64,000 bases of DNA from Agrypnia vestita (GCA_016648135.1 JADDOH010000154.1:62001-126000); one strand, 5' to 3'. Positions 10,667-22,265 are shown, counted from the first letter of the stretch. Numbers and translations: made by a program. The notes: a model not told the origin generated them from the letters alone.

Positions 10667-11310
10667 CATTATCATCTTCATCTTCTTGTCCTAGTAGGGC
10701 CGTGAGCCCAAAGACTTGACAAGGTATTTCCGTATTACTCTGCCTTGCGCTGCTTCTGCTTGAGTCAACCCATTCTGTTTTTGTACATATATTTTTGTTG
10801 CTTCTCCCAACTTAATCTGGGGCATCTCACCGGCAGTCTTCCTTCCGGGGTTGCCAAGAGAATTCTTCTTGGTATTCGTTCCGTTCTCCGCACATGTCCA
10901 AGCCACCTCATTTGTGATTTTTCTATGTGTAGGAGTAGGGGCTCCATGCCGAGTGTGTGCCTTATGTCAGCACTTTTCACTCTGTCCATCAATGTGCCTC
11001 CCGCTACCCCCTTAGAAAACTCATCTCAGCAGCCTCGATCCTTGCTCTCACTCTCTCCGTCAGGTTCAAATTATATATTAGGGTGGGCCTGTACAGAGAT
11101 TTGAAAACAGTCAGTTTTGTCTTGACACTAAGCTCGGATCTTCTTATTACCATACTACATAGGGAACGTAGAACGTCGGCTGGTTCCGATTCTTCTATCT
11201 ATTTCATCTTCTTGCCAACCGTCGCTAGAAAATTCCACCCTAAGGTATTTGAATTTTTCGACTTGCTTCAGTCAGCCCATATATGGATGAATCAAAATGC
11301 ATTTTAGTTT
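10667..11310 (-). pseudogene. RTE-like LINE reverse-transcriptase C-terminus, broken
   Basis: Minus-strand frames give SVKTKLTVFKSLYRPTLIYN, RIEAAEMSFLRGVAGGTLMD, RVKSADIRHTLGMEPLLLHI and EKSQMRWLGHVRRTERIPRR, then ILLATPEGRLPV and NRMGLTQAEAAQ. This is the typical C-terminal run of an RTE-like LINE. Frame changes and stops show it is dead. The 3' end has a short ATGATG-type tail (10667-10685). Confidence 0.85.
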
Positions 11311-12190
11311 AGTTTTAACTGTAAGCTTAAAAGTTTAAATGAATAGTATCCAGTGATAAATTATACCAAAAATATAAAAAATAAAACAAATAAAATCCTG
11401 GATTAAAAATATAGGCCGACACAAAATTGATTCACACATCTTAATAAATTAATATTTTTCCAATTAGGTACCGCATTTGCATTTTTTCGCTATTTTCTCA
11501 TGGACATTTACTTTAAGGTACACTCAACTTAACTTAGGACGTAGCTGTTGCCACTTTGTATACTAGACACTTGTAAAAAAAATTGTACAACTAATTAAAT
11601 TTTTATGTACGCCTGTCTTAACATAGATTATTCAAGTGAGACGAGAAAATTACAACCTTAATTTATATCAGTTTTGAATTAGAATAAATAAATAAATAAA
11701 CAACATCGTCATGAGATCCAAAGTTTCTAGGAGAAAATTCTAGACATCTGTCAAATATCGTGACGTCAAAACTGACAAGGTTTACAATTTTATGTAATAG
11801 GGGTCAAGACATAATTATTAAAATAACACAAACTAATTATTGTAGAATATACCCGAAATAAACTATTGTAAGATATTAAAAAAAGTGTTTAAACAAAAAA
11901 TAACGCAATAATAATGCTAGACGAAAACTATAAAATATTATGTTAATATTATGAACATAATATTATGAACATAACATAAAATATTATGAACATATATACA
12001 ACTTCCAAAAAATTAATAAGCATGGTATATTCTATCATGGGTGGAAATGGCGAATGTTACAATTGTGTAAAGTGATCACTTAAGCCAACCATAAAGATAG
12101 GTCATAAGTCCTATGTACACCCAAATGACTTCTATATCTACTTTCCCATAAAAAATACAGTTTCGTCTCTGTGAGATATCTATAATATAC
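11311..12190. other. No gene; short tandem repeat and partial M1 arm
   Basis: About 11940-12000 holds three to four imperfect copies of AATATTATGAACAT. About 12120-12190 has one arm of MITE family M1 (AGTTTCGTCTCTGTGAGATA). Otherwise featureless AT-rich sequence. Confidence 0.5.
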
Positions 12191-12297
12191 ATTATGTTAA
12201 ATGTTTAACGAAATATAAGTTGTGTAAGTGTGTACTTATATATATAACTACACACAGTGATGTGAAGTTGTATTTACATACTAGTGTAGTGGTTATC

Positions 12298-12331
12298 CTG
12301 ACGAAGAGACGGGCACGTTTCGAAACCGGTA
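12298..12331 (+). other. Hammerhead-ribozyme-like core, copy a
   Basis: CTGACGA (12298-12304), then a 6-bp stem GAGACG-ggca-CGTTTC with one G-U pair, then GAAA (12322-12325) and CCGGT. ACCGGT is a palindrome, as expected for the very short helix III of dimeric hammerheads. Upstream GGTT could pair with downstream AACC as helix I, but the pair next to the cleavage site would mismatch. Activity is unproven. Confidence 0.4.
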
Positions 12332-12339
12332 AACCAAAA

Positions 12340-13385
12340 ACCTCAGTAATTAACATTTTGTTGAAATCCCAGAAGCAATAGTAAAATATCGAGTGCTTCA
12401 TCATTTGTTCACGATCTAATGTTGGTACTTCGAAATTAAACCAAAATAAGATTCGAGATTTTACGTACTTATCCCAGAATCTTTCGTACATAATAGCCGA
12501 TACGTGTGTTTATAAATCAATACTAATCTGAAGACTATACCAATAAAATGTATGTAGTATATAATGCACATGGGAAATTACAAGTAAGAAATATCTTCAT
12601 TTTGTTAATATTTTAAGGAAATACGTTCTTGTATAATTCCCATGGCGACCCTAAGTTCTAGTGGTTACACAATATGAAGTGCCGCTTCATTCACTTCTGC
12701 AGTAACCATCCCTTGTAGGCATCTTTGAATTGATGCGTAGCGCGGGACGCGCCCCACTTGAATTGGAGGTTTATCGATCTCTGTTCTGTCGGACAGACAA
12801 TGCAGAAACTCTACAGGAACAATAAGCCTCGGTAGGAATAATATTAAGTGACAAGACACTTTATGAAGTATCCTGGCTAGGGTGGTTTAAAAAAACAACC
12901 CATTTTTCATTTTCTTCCGCAACTTTACGACTATATTATTAGCATAGTATTATATGTATTAGTTATTATATTATTATTATGTATTAGTCGTTTTATTTAG
13001 TGAATTTGGGCAAACGGATTTGAAAAAATTGATTGCTGTGACTGTCGGAAAAGTATGATAAAGTCACACATCACCGCTACACCACAAGATGATATACAAG
13101 AAAATAACAAACGCATTATAGTTAATATTGGGTTAATATTAGCTCAACAAATTAAGAATGGCTTAACAATAACCAATATTGGTTAATATTGGCTTAACAA
13201 ATTAAAATACTTGGAAGATAGCGCATCTTGCATAAAACAAATACAAGTGCTCAAATTATGTAATAATTTAATTTTGTTTGTGTTAAATCTTGTAAGTATT
13301 AATTAATTATTTTTTTTGATTATTCAGAAGTAAAGTCTAAGTGATATTCACTGCACTTATTTTGTCATTTTTGGAAAATGACCAT
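12340..13385. other. No gene; imperfect direct repeat at about 13117-13200
   Basis: The stretch around GGTTAATATTGGCTTAACAA occurs twice in imperfect form with CAACAAATTAA. The rest is featureless. Confidence 0.45.
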
Positions 13386-13386
13386 A

Positions 13387-13519
13387 GATCTTGTATGAGA
13401 AGATGTATGAATGTGGCCGAAGCAAAAGTGGTGTGCCACGATTGAAGAGTGTGGCATTCAATCCTCTCTGCCTACCCCTGCGGGGAAACGGCGTGACGGT
13501 TACGTAGTTAGTTAGTTAA
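13387..13519 (+). mobile_element. 3' end of the (TTAG)n-tailed LINE
   Basis: The stretch GAATGTGGCCGAAGCAAAAG through CCTGCGGGGAAACGGCGTGA to TAGTTAGTTAGTTAA matches the 3' end of the larger copy at 30540-31039. Only about 130 bases of the 3' terminus are present. Confidence 0.75.
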
Positions 13520-14690
13520 CATAAAATAATTAATAAATGTTCAATATTATAAAGTTATGCATTTTACATATGCAAGAAATTTTTACGTTTTTGATGACTT
13601 TAAAACGTTTTTAATTCATACAGAGAGATATGATTTTAAGCAATGTATTGTATTTATTCCCACACTTTAAGACTTCAACCACTACATGAATGTTGTTTTT
13701 TTATTAAAAACACGTTAATTAATAATTACATGGTATAAAATATATCAACAAATGATGCAGTTTTAACATCAGATCGATTATCTATTACGTGACCATGTGC
13801 GAATTCAAGACGTCAACGTTATGACTACGCTGGAATCGCTTGACAGTTGTTGGATAAATGCATTTATCCTGTGGGATCCAAGGAAAATCAAGACACCGAC
13901 AGGCCGCCCTAAAACACGCTGGTAAAAATATAAAATTTTGCGGGTGTACGTGGCATGAATGAAAATGGACCGAAAAATGAAATGGAGACACTTGGGGATT
14001 ATGGACAGAAAACGGCAAGTACTCATATTTTCTCTACTACTTACCATTTAATCTTCTTTATAATAGCTACATATAACATATAAATGCAAAAAATTATTTA
14101 TGATTTTTACATAAACTTATGTTCATTATCTTAAACTTAAACTACCCCATTTAATACATCAAAACAAAATTGTGACTACCGTATCGGTAAATTTCACGCC
14201 ACATCTTCGTAACAAGAACCCTCAGGGTTGACAGATAACAAGCCTCTTCAGGTAAGTATACGGGTACCGCCATACCTACCCTCCCCTGCTACACATCCTC
14301 CAGAAACATCCCTTGTTACCCGCAAAAATAAAATGCAATATCACAACGTTATGACTTTGAACAATTTCAAATAACTGTGAACCAGATGTTGACAACAATT
14401 TGTCATCAATATAAAAAAATACATTACTTCGTTGAAAAATACGTTCGCGTAAGTAAAAACTGAATTACTAAGAGGTGATGTATTTTATTTAATTAAGGAG
14501 ATAAAAAATGGTTAACGATGTGAAAATTATTTTCCTTAATTCAACCAATACATTAATTATATCACAAAAATACCAGTGACGTCTTGTGGACAAATAAGGC
14601 GATAATTAAGGGAGCAAAATATAAAACAAATATTATAATTTTCTACTCAATTTTCAACTTATTTATTTTTAATATGACATTTACGTTATA
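13520..14690. other. No gene seen
   Basis: AT-rich. No repeat or coding signal recognised. Confidence 0.45.
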
Positions 14691-14699
14691 AAAATAAGT

Positions 14700-15125
14700 T
14701 TAATTCATAAATTTTATAAACAAGTGAGAAAATATACAAACAACAAAATATCAAACATTATATAAATTCATTAATATCAAAGGTGTAGGAGAATACTGCT
14801 TCAGAAAACCCTCTCAGAGATCAATGTCCAGAGAAATATTGTTCAGCATAACAGTAGTTCTTCCATTGTTTAACCATTGGCAGGTTGGTCCTGTATACTG
14901 GAATGTAAAACAATCTATGCTGATGCTGTCTAAAGTAATTATCAGGAACATACAAACCAATGCTCCGCATAATTTTAGGATTGTCGATCATATGGCGCAA
15001 CAATCGATAAAAATGCGTAATCAGATACACATTCCTTCTAGTCTCTAAACTATTGTAGCCCAGCATACCCTGGAGGAACTCGGTTGGGTAAAGCCAAGGA
15101 TAATGCCCGTACTCTCTCACGTAGA
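14700..15125 (-). pseudogene. Jockey/CR1-like LINE 3' end, copy L2
   Basis: Minus frame MREYGHYPWLYPTEFLQGML, then RRNVYLITHFYRLLRHMIDN and VYRTNLPMV, after which the frame breaks (KQWKNYCYAEQ) relative to copy L1. Same family and orientation as L1 and L3; truncated at the 5' end. Confidence 0.8.
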
Positions 15126-16030
15126 GATATCTTAGAAACTTTTTTGTACTTTCTCTACCATCAGTGTGTAGGTACTTCTACTGATAACCTTCTTACATCA
15201 AAAAAATAGAAAGTAATAATCATAGGGCACTTTAAAGGTCCATTTCTCCAATTTGTGCGAATATCACGCGAAAAAAAATAATTTGGGCAAGGACCACAAA
15301 ATTCGGCGGTAAACATTCTAAAATGGGCGGTAGTATTGCATTGTAATGGATCGGATCATAAAATAATATTATTTTCAAGAAAAATATGATTTAAACGCTC
15401 AATCTACGAAGTGGTCAGTGGTTCTAATTATATCAACACCATGGTTATACGTGGGTTCATTGTAAATAATTTTGGACTTTTATTCTCATTTAACAACATT
15501 TAATTTTAAATTTTGTAATGCCCACCCGTTAAAAGATATCTTCTTTTGTAATGACGTGTATTGTGTGAGTGGCACGTGGTTCACATGATGATTCAGCAGA
15601 GGCTTAAATAAAACTCTTATTAACTATCGTACTTTATTGGCATAAATGTCATAAAAAAATTACAGAAGTTGAGTACAGTGAATGGTCACCCACGCATTAC
15701 CAAGACCATTAAATAAGCGAAAGCTCCCATATCGGTCGTACTCATACGTCGCCACGTTTAAATTTTTTCTCTTAAGGCCATTTGTGTCGTATGGTGGGCG
15801 TTGAGTACAGAAAATATTGCTTGCAATGTCTACGGAGGTCGGCAACAGAGAAGATTTACGTAATGGTTAACCGCGTTTGCTGAATATCGCTGGACGCGTT
15901 CGTTGACGGGTCTGGACCACTACAATATCATAAAAATTTAGAGGAATGATATAAATTGTAGGGAAAACTTACTTATTATTTCCTAGGTAAGTTTATAAAA
16001 CTTCATAATCACGTAAAATAAAAAACTTGT
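15126..16030. other. No gene seen
   Basis: A slightly GC-richer part at 15660-15900 has only chance ORFs. Confidence 0.4.
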
Positions 16031-16033
16031 AAA

Positions 16034-16510
16034 TTAGAAAGACATGCAGAAAAATCAAATCAACGAAAAAATATTTCGCTGCTACCGGGACTCGAACCCG
16101 GATTTTCTATCCCGGGAAACATTATAACATCACAATAAAAATGTGTTCTTTAATATAATATATCATCATCAAAAGGTGCATCAAAAATGTTCAAAACTAG
16201 AATAAATTAAGTATTTAATTATGTCGTCGTCTAGCGGCTGATACACAAAGTAATTTGTGACTACCGTATTACAAAAAGTGGATTGCTTAAAATGGATAAT
16301 ATATGTTAGTCAATTAATAAAAAGAGGGACAAAATATGTTACTAAATTAATAATAGGAGATCCGGGTTCGAGTCCCTATAGCCAAATATTTTTACTTTGA
16401 TTTGATTTTTCTGTGTCTTTCTAATTGATTAATAAACTTGGTTTAAAAAATTCACAGAACTTTGTTCTGAAATTGCAACTTCACAATTAGAATGTGTTTT
16501 TAATATAATA
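16034..16510. mobile_element. tRNA-Arg-like repeat, copy S2, with inverted tRNA-like arms
   Basis: The left arm (16034-16115, minus sense) and right arm (16350-16430, plus sense) are inverted copies of the tRNA-like 3' half plus tail: GGACTCGAACCCGGAT on the left, ATCCGGGTTCGAGTCC on the right. Between and after them is a body shared with copy S3, including CAGAACTTTGTTCTGAAATT and CTAGCGGCTGATACAC-like parts. No coding capacity. Confidence 0.6.
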
Positions 16511-17685
16511 AAATACTTTTTTTTGGTTCTACTAGTTTAATTAACTTGATGCGTTTTGAATGCATTTCCCCTCACGAGGACCAATCCGTCTTAAGTAAAT
16601 TAATCGAGCAGAACCATAAAAAATCATTTTTTTCATATATTTATCATATATAATGTTAAGTAGAGGAAGAATTCTAAAATTTGCTTTAAAAACTTTGGAT
16701 AGCACTAAGTATTACCGATTCTTATAAAAAAAATATTGACCATCGCGCTTCCAAAATATAACAATAAAATCTGCTGCAGGGCTCCAGACAGTATAGAATA
16801 AGTATGCTGGGAATAACTAGAAGAAAGAACGGGATAGATCGCAGACTAATTAAGAATGCCATTTTCACTGCTAAAGATATAGGTATTTCAAAAATCGATG
16901 GACAAAGATTATTTTTGTATTGTATCTACGAGATTAAAAATTATTTGGAAGACGTCCAAAGTCTCTATAGCTGGAAAAAATTGACCAAATAATGCTTAAC
17001 ACAAATGCTTCAATAATTTTTAGAAAATTTTATACAAATTATATTTTGTATTTTTGGTGAGTACTCTGTGATAACTTTGGCGAACAGCCAAAAATTATAG
17101 AAAAACTTTGTCGTTTTAGTTATGACCATAACTTATTATTTACACATTCATTCCAATTAAATCAAAAAAGTGAGACTGAAACAATGTAATTTGTTTATTT
17201 GTGATAATATCATACATATATTATATTGTGCATGCGCTATCTTTAATATTAATAACCAGGGCTGTGAGTCTGACGGAGTTATTATATTTTTAATAGTATT
17301 TTTATCTAACACTTATCGTATTTTTAATCGATAAAATCTATGTTTCGTGGGTACTTCGTACAGTAAAGAATGCGAGAGCGAATCATCAACGAGGGTGGTT
17401 ATTTTTTCACGAATTATATCATTCCATAGAAAGATTCATTGGTCATTTGAAAACTGTGTGTAAACGGTGTTTATTTTTTTTTATTTCGATGCTTTGAGTC
17501 AATTTTTTTTAAAATTGAGAGTAGGACCGTAATGCAAAGTAAAAGCTTTAACGGAAGTCGGAAGATTTTACGATTTTAAAATTACTACACAGCCCTGAAT
17601 TACTAAACAACCAACCAAGACTGTAAAGTCATTAAAAACTACTATTGATTCCAACTCTTAGTATGACTTTACCCCCGAGATAGTA
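16511..17685. other. No clear gene; possible decayed LINE at 16804-16992
   Basis: A 62-codon plus-strand ORF at 16804-16992 begins MLGITRRKNGIDRRLIKNAI, which loosely recalls the 'MLGI..RDRI.N..I' part of RTE-like LINEs. The similarity fades downstream, so this is weak. The rest is AT-rich and featureless. Confidence 0.3.
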
Positions 17686-17689
17686 ATCT

Positions 17690-17900
17690 ATTTTCGCTGG
17701 TCTCTTATAATTTGCACTAGTCGCCGCTTTCTTTTATGTGGAATCGCCTAACTGTCACAATAAACTGTGTTCCGCAATGGCATCGTCCCGTTTATATGCC
17801 GTTTACGGTTTCCAGACGTTTCGCGAATTACGTTTCCATTTTCAGAGTTTATTTTAGAATCTTCTAATAATTTCCAATTTACTATAAAACATCCAGAGTG
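17690..17900 (-). mobile_element. LTR-like repeat, copy L (HSE/TATA part)
   Basis: Minus-sense TATA-like ATATAAA (17791-17797), preceded in the minus sense by two phased GAA/TTC clusters. Same layout as copies B, D and E. Ends are not identifiable. Confidence 0.45.
17810..17874 (-). promoter_or_regulatory. Heat-shock-element-like array in copy L
   Basis: TTCcaGACgtTTCgcGAA at 17810-17827 and GAAtcTTCtaATAatTTC at 17857-17874. Each has four units in 5-bp phase, with three matching and one deviating. Confidence 0.5.
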
Positions 17901-19470
17901 ATGAAAAAACCTCGATTATGTGCAATTTTTTTTCTACAGTATCGTGACAATATTATACATGACATTATTATGAAAATATTATATAAAAGATATATCAGAT
18001 TTATAGTATAACCTATAAACTCCAATCCTGCAACCCTGCTACCAGCATCCACGTTGACGGCAAACTTTCCATATCAATATAATACAAAACGCCTTATAAA
18101 ACACACCTTTGGGAAAAGCGGAAGACAGTACACTTTTGAGAAATCTCGTAGCTGCGAAATGTATTGCCTCTCAAACAAAACAATAAGAACGACAAACGAC
18201 AAAGACTCGGCAGAAAGGAATAGCTTCTTCCTTTGTTAGAAATATACGGAGGCGCGGGGTTGTTAGTGTGTCGGGAGGATATATCGAGCCAGCGGTGTGT
18301 ATTCACAGGAGTCCTTGGCGTTTGAGCGCTGATCAGTAGTGTCTCGCAACCCTCTGAATAACAAATAACGACTGAATGTGACCTCCTTCTGTTTTCATGT
18401 ACCCTCTAAATTCGTCACCCATCCGCAGAGGGTAGGTGCAGATTTTCAAATGGGAATCTTACCATATTAATATCATACTATATTTAAGGGGTATAAAAGC
18501 GAAGGCAGCAATATCCAAAAAAAAAAATGTTTTGAATGCAGTCACCGAAGATAACTGAACTCAAATAAAATGTTTGTAATGTAAATAAAAATTAATCAAG
18601 AATTAACAAACAAAATTTTGAAAAAAAACATCAATTAATAGTTGTTATTGCTATTTGTTTTTAACGATTTTGGATCGACTAACCTTATACGGAGTATATA
18701 ATATAACCTTATAGAGGGTGTAAAAAATCAGATTAAATTTTTTTTAAGGGTTTTAATCATTTTACTTGACTTTTATTAAAGGGAATGAATTTTTAATATT
18801 CGATATAAGTGAATTTAATGAAAGTCCAACGTTTTACGGAAGACATGTTGGAAATATTGAAAAAATGCAAATTTTGAAATCGCTCTCTATAACTATTGTT
18901 ATTTTATATTGACTCATAATTGAGGTAAAAAGTTATCTGTTAAGTATTGTGGACTAATTCTGTTCTATCCTATATAAAGCAGCATTGTAAATCAATTAGA
19001 CTCTACAATATATATCTTGGTATAGTAAAATCGGACGAATAACTCCCACTCAAACAGAAAAATTTAAGAAAAATAATTTTATACGTACATATTTACCGTG
19101 AAGAATGAGCTTGAGAAGAAAATTAAATATATTTTTTTATTCGTGTATTTAATATATTTCATAGAATTAGTTACAGAAAAATGAAAATTAAATTCTTCAA
19201 CCCATCTCCATCCCTGATTACTATTTTTTTTTTTCAAAAATAATCTCATTTTTATTAACCTTAACTTTTCTGTGCTTTAAATTGAGTAGACGTTGCTTCA
19301 AATTATGTGAATAGCTGTGTAAAAATACTAAATATAGAGTATTTACGTGTTCCTCCGTAAATATTTATATTATATGCAATAAATATTCTATGAAAACGAT
19401 AATAACGAAACCACAAGACTAAATAACAAAGTCATAGACAAATGAACTGAGTGAATAAATAGAAAGGTTC
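17901..19470. other. No gene seen
   Basis: 18230-18360 is modestly GC-rich. The rest is AT-rich with chance ORFs only. Confidence 0.4.
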
Positions 19471-19479
19471 CTACCTTAT

Positions 19480-20310
19480 ACGCTCAAAACTGTAACTACA
19501 TTAACTGAGGCCAAATGGAAAATTCACAAATGATCATAAAAATACACAACGAAACACGCTGAATTAAAATGTACAAAATACTTAGGACTCATCATAGATA
19601 AACATCTCAAACGGACCATTCATATAGACAAATTAATTGACTCTATGACTAAACTGACTAGCCTTTTCCGCAAATTACACGAAATCACACCGAAGATCAT
19701 AAAAATTCCGATGTACGAGGCATATGTTAAGAGTAGAATAGGATACATGATACCCTTCTGGGGAACCGGAAACAAGATAAACTTAAACAGACTCAAACGA
19801 CAGTAAAATAAAATACTGAAAATGGTCTACAATTGGAAATACGTAACATTAACTGAAACTGTTTACCGAAAAACACAGCAATTAAACGTTGATAACATTA
19901 CAAAAATCTAAACCCTAAAACTCATTCACAAGCTGGAAAATGGTGAAATACATACAAATACGAAGTCATTGAATTACACAAAATACATGAAAATCATCAA
20001 CACTACACTATAACGGCTCAAATCTACCACATAACTCAAGCCAAAACAAAAACAGGACAATCACGACTAATTTGTAAGGGATTAAAATAATACAACGACC
20101 TACCTATAATAAGAGACCAAAAAAATTGACTACTAACAATTTCAAAATAAAAGTGACAAAAATGCTGAAGCTCAGCCAAATATTACACGATTTTGTGTCC
20201 TGGTTATATTAATATTGTATTCTTATATCAATGCATGTAAAAAATTATCCATAGATCTTTTAGGTCTCTGTCATATTTTAAAAAAATATATTCAACCAAA
20301 TAATAATAAT
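19480..20310 (+). pseudogene. CR1/L2-like LINE 3' region, copy K1, broken
   Basis: Frame: KCTKYLGLIIDKHLKRTIHI, then KLTSLFRKLHEITPKIIKIP, YEAYVKSRIGYMIPFWGTGN, KINLNRLKRQ, stop, NKILKMVYNWKYV, and later LKLIHKLENGEI. 'YLGL.ID..L....HI' and 'YGI.FWG' are conserved in the non-LTR reverse-transcriptase C-terminal half. Several stops and frame changes. The 3' UTR (ATCCATAGATCTTTTAGGTC, then A-rich) matches copy K2 at 34.2 kb. Confidence 0.8.
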
Positions 20311-20815
20311 TTATAAGTATTCATCGGACACGACAAAATAAATTATTTTCTCTAAGAAACTGACTAACCTAATTTTTCGATACTTGTATGTATTGTAGGG
20401 GGAGTGGTGTGGGGAGCGCAGTGCGAAGTGCGCAGAGAACCGGATTCGGTGGACTGCCGATCTTCGCTTTTTATTATAGCTACGCATATGGCCGGATCTT
20501 TATGGTGTCGTAAGTGTTGACCAATGCTTCTTCTTATTTAGCGCTATTTCACGATAATTTATTCAAATATTTATTTCATTTAATATAAATTATTATTTGA
20601 AAGGTTAATATATTATAAGTAAAAAAAAAATAATATCCAACTTAAGGATCGAATAAATTCTTCGGGAACACTAAGTTTACAGCACGTTTTTTTATTTAAG
20701 CATCGCATGGGAAAGGTTGACACAGTTTCAGGCTTTCATTGTATCTCGCCAGAACCTTTTTCTTCTTACAATATTTCATGTTGACTATACAACTAGAGCA
20801 GATAAACTGGTCCAG
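20311..20815. other. No gene; small GC-rich patch
   Basis: About 20396-20460 is GC-rich (GGGGAGTGGTGTGGGGAGCG) without a long ORF. The rest is AT-rich. Confidence 0.4.
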
Positions 20816-20821
20816 GACTAT

Positions 20822-21030
20822 ATTTTTTTTTTTTTTTTTTTAATAAAAATAGAGATGTGAACACGGAATACGTGTCACATCAATATTCTTACTATTTTCA
20901 AACTAAGCTAAGCGCTTGTACTATGAAAATAGGACTAACTTGCTAGTCTGGAGTGAGGATCGAACCCGCAACCTTTGGATCACGAGGCCAGTGTCCTAAC
21001 CACAAGACCAACAAGCTACTCATAGTGTTA
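20822..21030 (-). mobile_element. tRNA-derived SINE, family H, copy 1
   Basis: Minus-sense tRNA-like head (TTGTGGTTAGGACACTGG, box B GGGTTCGATCC), then a body with CCTATTTTCATAGTACAAGC and GAAAATAGTAAGAATATTGA, GTGACACGTATTCCGTG, and an A/T homopolymer tail at 20825-20842. Other copies lie at 21811, 28862 and 33925, all with the same body of about 110 bases. Confidence 0.85.
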
Positions 21031-21059
21031 ATTAATTAATTATTATAAGTGTTAATTTC

Positions 21060-21260
21060 AGAGTTCTGGATCAAGATGCCGTCAACATTAGCGGCTGACG
21101 AGAAGGCTCTCCCCGAGGACCCCGCCCGCCCCACGCGTGTGCAACGCTCGTGTTTTAATATGCATTAATTTGCATAATTAACACGTGAAGAGAGATACGC
21201 GCGGTGAAAATACTCTAATTTCTGCCAAGCCGACGAAGCCTCATGAATTGAGTTATGAAA
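21060..21260. promoter_or_regulatory. GC-rich island with octamer/homeodomain-like cluster
   Basis: GC-rich sequence (CCCCGCCCGCCCCACGCG-like) abruptly abuts TATGCATTAATTTGCATAAT (21160-21179), which contains an exact POU octamer ATTTGCAT (21168-21175) and TAATTA. It is bracketed by CGTGTT and AACACG, and a CACGTG E-box lies at 21182-21187. No repeat match in the window. A short ORF (ATG at about 21076, 30 codons) is not convincing. It may be a conserved regulatory element; this is inference. Confidence 0.35.
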
Positions 21261-21810
21261 ATTGTCGCGGATTTGATTCCCTCAGGATGTTTTCTGGTTG
21301 AAATGATCGTGCAATAATTAATATGCGGTGACGACGGAATTCAAAAGTAACCCACACACCACTGATGTACTACTACATTTAATATTACTTATTTATTATT
21401 TTAAAATCATATTGAAACTTGTAAATTATATATTTTTTATAATCCTTATTAACCATATACCAGTGAAAAATCACGGATATACGGCTAATCTTTGCCAAGT
21501 CCTAGTATATCTAGTGTCACGTGTCGTTGCTAAGGGATGAATGAAAACGCTGGAAATTAATTAGCGATTTATTAATTAACTATTCTCTTTTTTCAATTGG
21601 TTGTGCAACTTTGTAGATTGACATTTAAAATAATTTAATTATTTATCTACTTAGGTAAATAAGTAGATTAAAACAACTAACATATTTTTTTAAATTAACT
21701 ATTCAATGTACAAAATCACTTAACGCTATTCTTTTTATTACACAATTTCGCAATATGTTACTCGTTAGCAAACACTTTATTATCGCTTTAATACTTAATT
21801 TAACATTCTT

Positions 21811-21972
21811 TTTTTTTTTTTTAAATAGAAATGCGAACACGGAATACGTGTCACATCAATATTCTTACTATTTTCAAACTAAGCTAAACGCTTGTGCTAT
21901 GAAAATAGGACTAACTTGCTGATCTGGAGTGAGGTTCGAACCAGTGACGTTTGGATCACGAGGCGAGAGTCC
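21811..21972 (-). mobile_element. tRNA-derived SINE, family H, copy 2 (inside LTR copy J)
   Basis: Same body as copy 1 (GAACACGGAATACGTGTCAC, ATTTTCAAACTAAGCTAAAC) and a tRNA-like head with GAGGTTCGAACCAGTGACGT, with a T-run at 21811-21823. The first part of the head is missing. Confidence 0.8.
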
Positions 21973-22232
21973 TAGTTCACTAGAAAATTCTATCCGATGT
22001 GTGCCTGTATTAATCGCTCCAGTTTATATCGCCTCTCTAAGTAAGAACTTCTACTGGCCACCCCGGCCGTCGCGACATCGTTTTGTTTTCGCTTGTTTTT
22101 CAAACGCGTTCAACAACCATAACCCCCACGCGCGGTCTTATTCATACCTGAAAAATGCTGGTACTTGGTACAACCTGAGTTTTTCAAGTATTTAGGAGAA
22201 GATTCGCGTGGCTTCTAGGTTTTTATAGGTGT

Positions 22233-22260
22233 TTCCCGAATGTTTCAGAAGCTTCCTGAA
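22233..22260 (-). promoter_or_regulatory. Six-unit heat-shock element in copy J
   Basis: TTCccGAAtgTTTcaGAAgc followed by TTCctGAA: six alternating 5-bp units, five perfect and one (TTT for TTC) off by one base. It abuts the minus-sense TATAAAA at 22221-22227. This is the best site in the window. Confidence 0.6.
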
Positions 22261-22265
22261 AAGTC

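Larger units (their letters stand above)
21515..22265 (-). mobile_element. LTR-like repeat, copy J, interrupted by a SINE
   Basis: The plus strand starts TGTCACGTGTCGTTGC and continues AATGAAAACGCTGGAAATTA, the shared terminal block. The family-H SINE at 21811-21972 sits inside. The far part carries a minus-sense TATAAAA (22221-22227) and a six-unit heat-shock-type array (22233-22260). The right boundary is approximate. Confidence 0.6.

Noticed and set aside
10745..11307. Two long plus-strand ORFs
   Set aside because: Antisense to the RTE-like LINE fragment, whose minus-strand frames carry the recognisable motifs.
21929..22195. 88-codon ORF
   Set aside because: Runs from a SINE head into the LTR-like repeat; no protein similarity.
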